This document shows, piece by piece, positions 1 through 9,331 of a DNA stretch of 64,000 nt (within the stretch, counting starts at the first letter, position 1; every line of letters starts with the position of its first letter). Source of the stretch: Rhizoclosmatium globosum (taxonomy: Eukaryota > Chytridiomycota > Chytridiomycetes > Chytridiales > Chytriomycetaceae); contig MCGO01000019.1 in assembly GCA_002104985.1 (NCBI GenBank), positions 496,001 to 560,000 on the forward strand, given 5' to 3'. The notes beneath the pieces are model-generated. The model saw only the letters and a list, made by a program, of their open reading frames with translations, searched no databases and was not told where the DNA came from. Both the position numbers and the translations under genes were made by a program.

Positions 1-23
1 ATGTTCAAGGGGTGTGTCATAAT

Positions 24-421
24 CTATTCTCCAATGGAGTTCAAGAAATGGTCGTTCACAAACTCAGGATTCACTTTCGCATCTTCAATGGCAGACGCAT
101 TTCCAAATGTTGAAGTCAACAAGGAACCAAGGAGTTTGCACTGATTGTCAACCTTGATGGCAGTGACGCAAAGTTTCAAGGATTTTGTTCCAAAACCAAA
201 ATATTCATCATCCCGCCCCATGTAATTTTGAGCCATTTTGTGCGAATAGAGTTTGGCTCTTGACTGATTAGCAGCGGCTTGTAGAGTTTCTACTCAAATG
301 GGTCACTGCAGACAAGCAGACCACTTCCATTCGCTTTCGTCAACTGCACAATCTCCATCCCTTCTTTGATATCAAATGGCAGCTCATCACCAAAAACGTC
401 GTACGGAACGTAAATTCTAGG
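24..421 (-). CDS. Hypothetical protein fragment, frameshifted
   Basis: I do not recognise this gene. On the minus strand a reading frame from about 420 to 291 gives a coherent peptide containing VPYDVFGDELPF and IVQLTKANGSG and stops at a TAG (291-293). If one base is restored near the end, the frame continues smoothly through VETLQAAANQSRAKLYSHK into the 236-24 segment (KLCVTAIKVDNQCKLLG), which stops after NSIGE. It is therefore probably one C-terminal coding segment broken by a 1-nt loss. Its upstream part is missing: the sequence from about 419 onward belongs to the duplicated block shared with 17815. The gene was either truncated by insertion of that block or begins at an exon edge there (a CTAG acceptor-like sequence sits at the junction). 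Confidence 0.4.
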
Positions 422-962
422 GAATTGTTAATTTGAAGAAGGAATGTTTTGTGAACTTCGAGTGCAAGCTAGTGCTCTGTTACGAAGTGCTTTTAATGAG
501 GTATCAATTATACTCAGCGTTTACTTTCGCCCTTGGTCCCAGCTTTCTGTGCTAAATGAATATTTTACGAACGAAAAGGATAGTATGCTAAATAAATAAG
601 GTGTATTCTTTCTATTTCGTTTTACGCAAATGAGAAAACGGAAAGTATTCAATCTCCACATCAATCATCAATCAATATCTCATTCAATTAGAACAAGAAG
701 GCGAAAGCAGCAGCGGCAAGGGCACTAGCGACAGTAGTAGAAGCGCCAGAGTAAATTCCGGTGGCAGGGGCGGCAGCCTTAGTGGTGGAAACTGGAAGAT
801 CGGTTGCAGCGGAACCATCAATGTGGCAGACATAAAGCGGAGTTGGGTCTTGAGATCCCCACTAGAGTCGGCAGACCATCCAAACAAACTACAAGCCTTG
901 GTAGTATCCTTAACACACCCATCGAAATCCTTGGTGTTCCCATACGCACTTGAGTCCTTCAC

Positions 963-970
963 GACAGTTG
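963..970. repeat. Target-site duplication, left copy
   Basis: GACAGTTG lies directly before the element's first base. The uninterrupted paralogue near 18369 has this octamer once, in GACAGTTGGCAAGG, which proves it is a duplicated target. Confidence 0.93.
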
Positions 971-1065
971 TAGGGATGGCGATTTGGTACCTGGTACCTG
1001 TTCAGGACCAGGTTTACCTGATCACGTGACCGTACCAGGTTTCAGTTTGACCAATACCTGGTCAA

Positions 1066-1085
1066 GGGGGGGGGGGGGGGGGGGG
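1066..1085 (+). repeat. Homopolymer run of 20 G
   Basis: Twenty consecutive G residues lie just inside the left subterminal region of the hAT element. The run could form a quadruplex, or its exact length may be unreliable in the assembly. Confidence 0.9.
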
Positions 1086-1341
1086 AAGGGTTCAGCAGCT
1101 GTGTGATGAGCTGTGGAAGCTTTGCAATCAATACAATACAAAACCTATCTTTTTAAACCTATCTATTTGGAGCAGGAGGTGTTGATTGCCTTGACAGTTG
1201 CATCAGTTTCCGATGTCAAGAGTCAAGGGTTAGAATGAATTCCACATACAAACTGAGAGTAGACTCTTTATTAATATAGTTTTATGCGAATGGATTTCTT
1301 TCAATGGTGGACGTCAGCAGAATTCAACAAACCTTTCCAGT

Positions 1342-1529
1342 GTTGTTGGTTCTACAACAACCCACGGCAAGTAAATGCAAAGAGAATCAGCTCGAAATTT
1401 AAACTCAGCTTTTTATTCACAGTTTAAAACAGTGGGGAAAATTCGAGCTCTGCTGAGCTTTTGGGTGTTGCTTGAGAGTGGTGCAAAGTCTTCTCAAAGA
1501 TTGACGAAACATTTTTCGTCAACCTTTGG
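1342..1529 (+). repeat. Internal direct repeat of hAT element, copy 1
   Basis: It shares long stretches with 1673-1863, for example AAATTCGAGCTCTG followed by TGAGCTTTT, then GAGAGTGGTGCAAAGTCTTC and TCAACCTTTG. The two copies are in direct orientation and clearly diverged. Confidence 0.85.
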
Positions 1530-1672
1530 TTTTCAGCACAGCCATTTAAACAGAGCTTATATGCTGCAGATCGCTATACAAGGAAAATGCGCTGATAATT
1601 TACATTGAACTTTGCTTAGAAGGTGGTTATTGGGGGAAAATAATTGTAAACATAGTTAGTATGTATATGAAA

Positions 1673-1863
1673 GTTGTTGGGTGCGTTACAACAACACACA
1701 GTGAGTGAATGTGAACGGAATGGGCTCGAATTTTATACACAGCTTTTCATTCACAACTTAAAACAGTGGAAAAAATTCGAGCTCTGTTGAGCTTTTAAGT
1801 GACGCCTGAGAGTGGTGCAAAGTCTTCTCAAAGGTTGGCTAAACACATTTCATCAACCTTTGA
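1673..1863 (+). repeat. Internal direct repeat of hAT element, copy 2
   Basis: Second, diverged copy of the repeat at 1342-1529, offset by about 331 bp. Neither copy has a long open frame. Confidence 0.85.
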
Positions 1864-2187
1864 CCGTTTATTGAGCATTCTTACATAAATTCTATGCTAT
1901 ACCTATATATATTATCTTATGGTGAAATGCCAGTAACAGTTTGATTATGAACAACTTTATTCTCTCATATACCAGGCCCTCAACAAAATAGAACAGCTCA
2001 TTTCTTTCTTTCCTTTATTAAATTTCTTTTCCTTGTTTTAATTTAATATGCTGTGTCAATCAGTGTTGACTTCGACACCAACTATACCTGTACTTACCTG
2101 ACCTCCCAGGTTAACCCTCGACCCTGCCAGGTATACCTGATGACTCATACCTGCAGGTACCAGGTTTCGACCAGGTAAACATCCCTA

Positions 2188-2195
2188 GACAGTTG
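2188..2195. repeat. Target-site duplication, right copy
   Basis: GACAGTTG follows the terminal CATCCCTA of the element directly and leads back into the interrupted gene (GCAAGGTCGCTGG). Confidence 0.93.
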
Positions 2196-2810
2196 GCAAG
2201 GTCGCTGGGGGAACGGCACAAGAACCGCCAAGCGTGTTGACGTAGGCTGGAGCTGGAGCCAGGTTTGGGATCGCACAAATGAGACCGGACTTGCAGATTG
2301 CTGGGTATCCTGGCCTGTAGGTTGCACAACCTCCGCCGACGTCGCTAACGTACCATTGGCACTTGTTTTCGGAACACTTGAGGCCAGTCTTGCAGTCGGA
2401 GCTGGTTGCGCAGGAACCGTCAATGTCGATTCCTGGGACTCCCTTGACGTCGATGGTGACGTTGATGGTTGTGGCGGCGCTGGCTGCGGCTGCGAGGGTC
2501 AAGAGGATGGTTGTGGTTTGCATTTTCGTTGGTTCTTTTTGGTGGGTTTTTTCAAAGGGTTGGGGATATTGGATTTTGTAGAGTTTTTTTGGAAACGGCA
2601 AACAGAAGCGGCAACTCAATCAAAACAAATTTTTTATATTGCGATCAATCAAATGTACAGCCTCACCTATTCTGCCCCAAATTACCTTTCGTTATGCCGA
2701 ATGACGAAGTGATTGCAGTCGAACTTCTTTTCAGAGGCACATGTGTGAACTGAAATTACAAATTAATGACTGGCAGCTGTCGCATTCATATTCCAAAAGA
2801 ACATCCAAAA

Positions 2811-2963
2811 CGGATTATTTATTGAGTACTATTAAGGTGATACACGTTTCCATCCTGAAACTATTCTCACTTATCACCCCACATAATATACCTTCCCATT
2901 TGCGTCAACGGATTGTCGAGCTTCACCAACTGCTCTTCACCCAACACAACAACCTCTCGACGA
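2811..2963 (-). pseudogene. Truncated 3' end of GT32-like glycosyltransferase gene
   Basis: This stretch matches the last ~150 bp of the glycosyltransferase gene at 18976-20162. On the minus strand it keeps LGEEQLVKLDNPLTQMGRYI followed by MWGDK, then a stop. Nothing of the catalytic domain is present. It is a hitch-hiking fragment from the segmental duplication and marks its right edge. Confidence 0.8.
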
Positions 2964-3995
2964 TTCAATTCATCTAACAAGTCTTAAGCTCAGAAATAGA
3001 GAACAAAACACAACGGACCCGCAACATTCGAACTATTTTGCCTTGCAGAATTTGGCCCAATGTCGAATAGTTCAATGCGGAATTACGAAGTGTATTCTCT
3101 AAGTTACTACCTTCTTTCGTTTGCCACGATCCAGGTTGGCCCAGTACAGCCCTTATTCAACAAATTGGTTATCAACAAATGGGTAGATCAAACGGATATC
3201 CGATTGATCTATTAAATAACAATATCAGAACTTGCACGCTATTAACACTTCCACCGTTCCAGAAATAAAGAGAAGAGTGACATTGGGCAAAACATGGGCG
3301 GGCGCACAGTCGCAAGACCATGACACCTCCGGGTATTTATTGGATATACATAATAAACATGATGTAACGAAACCAGATAGGAGTGGCGTAGGGTAGGCGA
3401 AAAGGTGTAAGTGATTTCGAGGGACTCAGTCCGCTCATACCTTAACACAGCGCGAGTCAGTAAAGGAGCGGCTGAGGTTGAGCAGAGGACCAATGCGAAC
3501 CTCTGAATGGATCAAAGGGTTAGATGGGGCGAGGGGTGGAAAAGGGACTCACGCGAAAAGGTGCAAGTGATTTCGAGGAAGAAAATCAACACCAGTTCGC
3601 GTGCCGGAAATCTGATGGCAGAAATTCCCGGTAGCCCAGCGGCAGACAGCGAGTGGACCGATAAGGAGTGACCAGTAGGTTCGGGGAGTGTGGCTTTCAC
3701 TACTTGCGTTAACCAACCTTTAGGATCTTCCTAAAGCTTCAATGATGGGAAGCTGTTCGCTTTCAACGATTCATTTGTGGGTTGTCACTCAATCTTGACG
3801 CTGCAAGAGGAAGCACAAGAAACATAGAAGAGTCGAAACTACAGCTCAATAGTAGCTCCAAACTGAACTGAGTTGGATTTTTTTTCGAGGGAGTTGAATT
3901 GGAAGGAGGCGCACATTTACAAGGGACTTTTTTACGTTTTGAATACGAAGAACTCAACCCACTATTTATTCATCGAGCTACAAAACGCAACTATT
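2964..3995. other. Intergenic region with a short direct repeat
   Basis: About 1 kb between the duplication edge and UFD1 shows no gene I can support. It holds a 26-bp near-identical direct repeat at 3397-3422 and 3553-3578 (GCGAAAAGGTG, then T or C, then AAGTGATTTCGAGG). Short minus-strand frames at 3242-3700 lack recognisable features. Confidence 0.5.
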
Positions 3996-5293
3996 TTACT
4001 TTTTCTTTGCAGCGCGAAGAGTTTGACCAGCTCCAGTAAACTTGGGAATCTGTTAGGAAGTGTAAGCAGGTATATCACAAAGGGAACATCAGTCAACCTC
4101 AGGTTCAGCAGCTTCATCGCCAGGCTTTTTCAATGGGATAATAGGGTACCCTTCGTACTTTGAATTAGAAACAAGACAGGATAGAATATGGTTTTAGGTA
4201 CCGAAAAACAGCTTTCCGTGTGGTAAATGCAGTGCAGCAGGCGGGGCTTTAGAGTCTGACGTTGCAGGGATTGTGGGGAGTTTCCTATCAGAAGGTCAGT
4301 AATTGCTTCCTAACAAAGGTCAGGACTCAACTCATCCTCTTTGAATTCAACGCATTCGCCTTTCCATTTAACCGCTGTCCTGCACCATGGAATGCGGAGA
4401 ATCCTTTCGTCTCAACAACAGTATGACTTCCCAAAGAGCTCATAGAATCTGCTGGCTATTTTGTTGATCAGCCTCAACCCGTACCCAAATAAATCGCCAC
4501 TCACAACAACAGGCTGCCTTGGAACCCTCTCCGGCTCCTTATACCCAACCGGTGGCGCAAATCAACCTCCAAATCCGTTTCAATGACACTAATCCCCTTC
4601 CCCCAGGTTTACTCTCCATAATCAGAATATCATACAACGTCGAGTTGTATTTGATTGTAATAATGTCGCCTTGTGTGAGACATGCAAACTGACCAATTGC
4701 CTTTTCGAGAACGGCTTTTGGGTCGGTGATTTCGAGAAAGTCGACGGATTGGGGTTGGAGTTTGACGAATTGACCGAGAGGGAGGGATACGTTTTTGATA
4801 CGGCAAGGGAGCCTTCTTCGATGAGGAGGGTTTGCATCATCTGTTGTTGAAGGGTGTATTGTTGGTTTGCGAAGGTATCCAAAACAAGTTGGCTGAACGA
4901 ACCCATTGAGGAAGGTACGCTTTTCCTTCATCGGCGATGAATTCAAGGACACCGCGTGAGAGTGCCGTTCTTTGTGTTGCTCGTTTGTGATTTCGAAGAG
5001 CATTGGATCTGGGGCGTGGGTAAGTACAGCTTCAACCATCATGTAGTCCTTACACGCAATATTAAGAGTAGACAGCTTCGCAAGGGCGGAAGGTGGAAGC
5101 AAGACTAAAGCATCGAAGCTGTTAGAACCCAGCAGACAAAAACCAATCCAAAACACTAACTCTTTCCCCCGTAGTTAAGCCCTTCTCGCTCGTTTCCAGG
5201 CAACATATTCATTGAGTAGCATCGGTAGTATTCGTTGAAGCCACGGCGACTCATGTGTGGCATTCCACCGCCAGCCATCCAATCCATCTCCAT
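3996..5293 (-). CDS. UFD1: Ubiquitin fusion degradation protein 1 (UFD1)
   Basis: UFD1 is the substrate-recruiting cofactor of Cdc48/p97, paired with Npl4 in ER-associated and other ubiquitin-dependent degradation. The gene starts at 5293 (MEMDWMAGGGMPHMSRRGF), continues YRCYSMNMLPGNE and then ILLPPSALAKLSTLNIAYPM after two introns (5160-5105 and 5053-5009). The double-barrel core follows: MLFEITNEQ, LEFIADEGKAYLP, MMQTLLIEEGSL, FVKLQPQSVDFLEITDPKAV and GQFACLTQGDIITIKYN. The C-terminal Cdc48/Npl4-binding part shows AFHGAGQRLNGK, LHLPHGKLFFGYEGYPIIPL and KFTGAGQTLRAAKKK, stopping at 3996-3998. At least three places (near 4962, 4800 and 4553) need one base restored to keep the family sequence. 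Because UFD1 is essential, these are probably consensus errors. Confidence 0.9.
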
Positions 5294-5464
5294 TTTTGTT
5301 GAGTTTCTGACGCGTCCACTACTGAATCAAATAAGTATTAAAGAACAAAATAAACGCGAAAAATGGAGTGGACTATCTGTGCTACATGTGTACTACATGT
5401 CCTTTACCTTAAAACACTCACTACCTCTTCGTATTCCTCATCATCAACTGTGAAGTAATGAAAT

Positions 5465-7071
5465 TTGCATAGCTGTTCAATTTTTGTTACGCCGGAAAAC
5501 AAACTTGAAACACTTGTAATGCGAGGATTTGACACTGAAATCAGCCTTGCTGAGATGGTTGACACAATGTACTCGCCTCCAGTGCTTAAACAAGCATTAC
5601 ATACCTCTGAACAAAGTGAAACCGACACAAAGGCAGTCGGCCCTCGAACTGATTGCAAATCGCTGGAACTATGGACAGATTTCCCATCTGAAGTTGCAGT
5701 GACTCAAAGTCTTTTGCAATCAACCACTACGTCTCTTTTACAACTGCTGTTAGACCGGAAGTCCAATCTTCCTGATAGTTTGGTGGCTAGCATTTGGCAA
5801 CCGAATCGAGAGACATTCAAACACAGAAACAGGAAGTGAGCGTTATCGACGAATTTGGAATCGAGTCATTCGCTGACATGCACCTTTTCGGCTTTGTAAG
5901 CACGCTGTATTCAGCGTTGCTGCGTGGTGCGGATGTTAACGCAAAGGACACCGTCTTGAAGGGCCCTCCAGGAGCCTTTCATAACATAAATGGAATGAAT
6001 CATCTCATTGGCAACCCAAATCGTGTATGGGTTCCATTCAGAGATGGATTGTTGGACGAATACCAGAAACCAACTTTGGTTGTCCAGGTCAAGACTTTTT
6101 GGTCTATATTCATGGACGACCCTGAATGGCTTGTAAAGACTCAAAAAACTCTTCGAGTTCTTGAGCAGGGGGGCAAACTGGAAAACAGCCGAATAGATGC
6201 TTTTGCAGCTGCCATTTCCCAACTCTATGGATACATGGCCTTCAACTCTGTCACATTTGGTGTTTTGACAACGTACAAACAAACTTGGATCTTTCATCGT
6301 AAGGCGGGAGGCGAATCCTTATTAGTGTCAGGTCCTTACGACTCTGGAAAGACATTGATTGAAGTGTTCCTCACCGTCATTCGATTAAGCGGTCTTGAAA
6401 CAACTCCAGCAACTGTGTCAAATTCAAACTTGAAATCTTAAGGTCATTTGCACTTCACAGATGTTTGGCAGAAGACGGATCACATGTCAATACGGATGAA
6501 GAAGTTTCATTTGAAAAAATGTTAGCCCGAGGCGCAACCGGCTCGGCGGTACTTGGAAAATCCAACCAGAAGCCTATTGTTTTCAAGACAGCCGATCTTC
6601 TGGTGCATGGAAATCTGGGAGATCGTTTGGATAAGGAAGTACGAATCTACTTGGGACTGAAGGCCTCAGATATGGCTCTAGCCCCAGAATATCAAAGTGA
6701 GGTGTGCACTGGCCAAGATTTTTAGGGCAAGGGAATATATGGCAGATATTGAATGTGTTGATTTTGGAATACGCGGGAAGTTCGTTGTTTGATCAGTTGA
6801 AAGCGTTGTCACCTTTCACACGGTGCGATACAAAATGTTGGAAAACGGTGCGAAAAATGCTCTTTCGGCTTTTCACGCTGCTGGATTTATTCATGGGGAT
6901 GTTCGACTGCAAAACTTTTGTGTTATTGATGAAGAACTTGGTGGAGTCCAAGTGCGAATTATCGATTTTGAAAGAGCTGAATTAATTGAAGGGCGACATC
7001 ATGTTGTTACAAAAGAAAAGGAAGAGTTGGAGAAGTTGTTCAACGAATTTGTGTTTGTCGCATTTGCTTAA
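5465..7071 (+). CDS. Crinkler-like protein: REase-type domain fused to kinase-like domain
   Basis: A nuclease-like segment (about 5794-6440) contains DEYQKPTLVVQVKTFW, in which QVK is the likely (E/Q)xK of a PD-(D/E)xK fold, then AISQLYGYMAFNSVTFGVLT and TWIFHRK. This layout is typical of the C-terminal nuclease of Crinkler (CRN) effectors and fungal relatives. A protein-kinase-like domain follows: glycine loop LARGATGSAVLGK, VFKTAD lysine, catalytic FIHGDVRLQNF and metal-binding RIIDFERAE. It stops at 7069-7071. One-base losses are needed near 5800, 6415, 6722 and 6815. The N-terminus is uncertain because no in-frame ATG precedes 5540, and no secretion signal is visible. It could be a decayed copy; identification of the domains is more secure than the exact gene model. 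Confidence 0.65.
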
Positions 7072-7171
7072 ATTCACCATGACGAATACAAACGGATATC
7101 GAGCATCAAATCAAACTGGTTTTTACTTAAATATAGACACGCAGGAATTCACCGTGTTCCTTCAAACTCCC

Positions 7172-9127
7172 TCAAGGTACGAACAACCTTCTCGACTTCT
7201 TTCTCACTTCACCAGCAAGCACCCACTCCTCCCTAAACGAATTATAAAGCGCATCAATCACGTTCCCCTTCCCGCTTACATCCAGCTCTAAATCCGCGTC
7301 TTCCTCCGCATCCACCTCCCGAACATCCTCTCTATCTTCTCGAACCACGTCACTCTCCCCATCCTCCTCCAACTCAACATCACTCTCTTTATACCCACCC
7401 ACACTCTCATACAACGCAATCACACTCCGATCCCCCAAATACCGATCCACAAACTCCTTTGCACCCTCTACATCACGTAACCCACCAAACACCCCCAACA
7501 CAGATTCAACCACACGCGGGGATAGTACAACGATACAATCATCGCTTGTAAATCCGTACACCGCGTTCCGCTTCCACGCCGGAATCAGCGTTGTTTCGAG
7601 GGTGTTGAAGAGATCGTTTATGGCGGGGAGGTCGCGGTTCATGTGTAAGACTTCAAAGAGCTTGTCGAGGGTGGATGGGCCGACGAGTGGGGATCCGTGG
7701 GTGAGTTGGGTTGTTAGTTGGGTTGTGAGGTCACTGAGGAGGGGGTCTGATTCTTGGAGGGGGAGGGATGGGATTGCGGAGAATACTGCGGTGTAGGTTG
7801 CGTGGGTTGGGGGTGTGGAAGGGTGTACTGTCTTGAAGACGGAGATTACTTTTTCGGGGAGTTGGTTTAGGCTCCAGAATGTGAGGATTGAGTCTGTGAT
7901 GCTGCGTGTTAGGGGGACGCGGCGGGTTTCAATGTGGGTTAGGAGGGTGTTGAGGTCGTGGGTGGAGCCGGCTTGGGCAATGTATTCCATCACGGATTCA
8001 ACGACTCCGGTGGACCAGGCGCGGGATGGGTTTCCGTTTAATTTTGAGCGCGCTTTTCGGAGGGATTTTAGGTCGATGGGGCGAAGGGTAAGGAGGGTTG
8101 AGAGGAGATGTTGGTGCGTGTGGAGGGTTGGTTTTATGCCTGCTTTTTTCATTGAGGCATAAATGTTCCAGATGGCTTGTTTCGAAGGAATTAACTCGGG
8201 TGGTTCGATGGGAGCGGAGTGAGTTATTATTGGAGATGGGGAAATGGAAGGCGCGTACACTTTTTGCGAATGTATGTTTGGGAGTGAAAGGGAATACAGG
8301 AGAGAGTTGTACGCCCATGGTTGAAGGTGTCTTGATGGAGTCGATGAAGTTGTTGTAGAAAAGTAAGAAAGGTATTCTTCATAGATGGCGAATGCAGAAG
8401 CAGGGTCGTGTTTGTTGAGTAGAATTAAATGAGAATACGTCCAACCATCGCGGGGAACAGAAAGCGACTCCATTTGTGAAAGAATATTAGATGCAGCTTT
8501 TTGAACCGTGTCAGGTATTTTAAGCGTTGCCCTGGAAGACTTCGATTGACGAGGATTCAAGGGTGGTTGCAGAGGAGTTTGCACAGCTGGATACGAGAAT
8601 TAGATTCTGATTACGACAATACAAATCAATTTACCATCAATGAAGTCCTTGAGAGTGTGCGTCAGAAGCAGATTAAAGTGGAGTGTTGAAAGGACGAGAC
8701 TTCCTTTGTGTTTCAACAACTGAGCAAGCAACAAGTCCGCTATTTTCACATTTGAATTCAAGTTTGGATGGGCAATAATAAAGAGAAGGTCGTCAATTTC
8801 GATCGAGTCGCCGCGTTCGAGTTGGTGGGAGAGTAGTGTGAATCGGGAAGTGTCAGATTGGGACTGGGACTGAGGACAGGGCCAGAACGAGGTGTCAAAG
8901 AACGATTCCAATCCAATTGAGAAGGTGAACGCCGTGGACCTTCGAAGTTGTGACTCGTTGGAACCGGTTTTTCGGGCTCCTTCTGGTCCCTTCGCCTTCG
9001 AAACACGCTCTGAGAGAAGCCGTGCTGCCGGTGACTGGTTCGAATGGTTTGGTGTCGATGTGCTCGAGAAGCGAGAGAGAAGTCGCAGTGAACGGTGCGT
9101 CGACACCACCTTGAACGTCCGATTCAT
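7172..9127 (-). CDS. Mitochondrial PPR-like protein
   Basis: Two exons are joined at an intron of 8634-8587 (GTAAAT..CAG) that preserves the frame across Asp-Ala. The start MNRTFKVVSTHRSLRLLSRF is rich in Arg, Ser and Leu with no acids, a likely mitochondrial presequence. The body of about 600 residues has helical-hairpin segments such as AIWNIYASMKKAGIKPTLHT and WTYSHLILLNKHDPASAFAI, which resemble degenerate pentatricopeptide repeats, and an acidic insert near the C-terminus. The family generally binds organellar RNA. A specific homologue is not recognised. An ATG in frame after a TTG was chosen as start. Confidence 0.6.
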
Positions 9128-9331
9128 CTTCAAAAACAAAAAGAAAATAAGACTTGTCTACTCCATAGATTATATGTTCCTACCATTATTTTTTACCATG
9201 ACATCAAGGAATTGGGTCAGTGAATTTCCACTTCGTCAGCCTTACAAAAGTATGGAATAGAATTAGTAGACCATTTGGTCAACCAGCAAGCCTCGAGCCA
9301 GGCTTTATTCTCAAATAAAGATTATGCCAGA

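Larger units (their letters stand above)
971..2187. mobile_element. Non-autonomous hAT-type DNA transposon (1,217 bp)
   Basis: The element begins TAGGGATG and ends CATCCCTA, a perfect 8-bp terminal inverted repeat, and is flanked by the 8-bp target duplication GACAGTTG. An 8-bp target duplication and YAGGG-type termini are the hallmarks of the hAT superfamily. The ends are packed with subterminal ACCTG/CAGGT motifs, six in the first 95 bp and nine in the last 110 bp, as expected for transposase binding sites. No reading frame resembles a transposase, so it must be mobilised in trans. The interior carries a diverged ~190-bp direct duplication and a run of 20 G. It disrupts a GPI-type gene, and the empty site survives in the paralogue near 18365. 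Confidence 0.92.
688..2523 (-). pseudogene. GPI-anchored Cys-rich protein, interrupted by hAT element
   Basis: This is a broken paralogue of the gene at 18064-18704. Translation starts at 2523 with signal peptide MQTTTILLTLAAAASAATT and runs through the Cys-rich part (CATSSDCKTGLKCSENKC) to about 2196. A 1,217-bp transposable element then splits the gene. The remainder resumes at 970 and ends at TAA 688-690 with the hydrophobic tail TGIYSGASTTVASALAAAAF, typical of a GPI-attachment signal. Relative to the 18-kb copy it has also lost 31 bp near 864, a frameshifting deletion that removes the SVAYLCKTDEKK region. The two independent lesions make this a true pseudogene rather than a sequencing artefact. 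The family's function is unknown to me. Confidence 0.9.
419..2963. repeat. Segmental duplication, copy A (derived copy)
   Basis: From AGGGAATTGTTAATTTGAAG at 419 to CTCTCGACGA near 2963 this block matches 17815-19121, apart from the inserted element at 963-2195 and small indels. Without the element it is about 1.3 kb, like copy B. It carries the 3' flank, coding region and promoter of a GPI-type gene and ends inside a truncated copy of the neighbouring glycosyltransferase's 3' end. That truncation shows copy B is the source. Both blocks are in the same orientation, about 16 kb apart. Confidence 0.85.

Noticed and set aside
3996..5293. UFD1 as a pseudogene because of several frame breaks
   Set aside because: Protein sequence is conserved on both sides of each break, the gene is essential in fungi, and the same 1-nt loss pattern occurs in unrelated genes.
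6331..6354. Walker A look-alike GPYDSGKT in the Crinkler-like gene
   Set aside because: The segment lies between the nuclease-like and kinase-like parts in a position where relatives have a non-ATPase strand ending in EVFLTxIRLS; no Walker B or NTPase fold follows.
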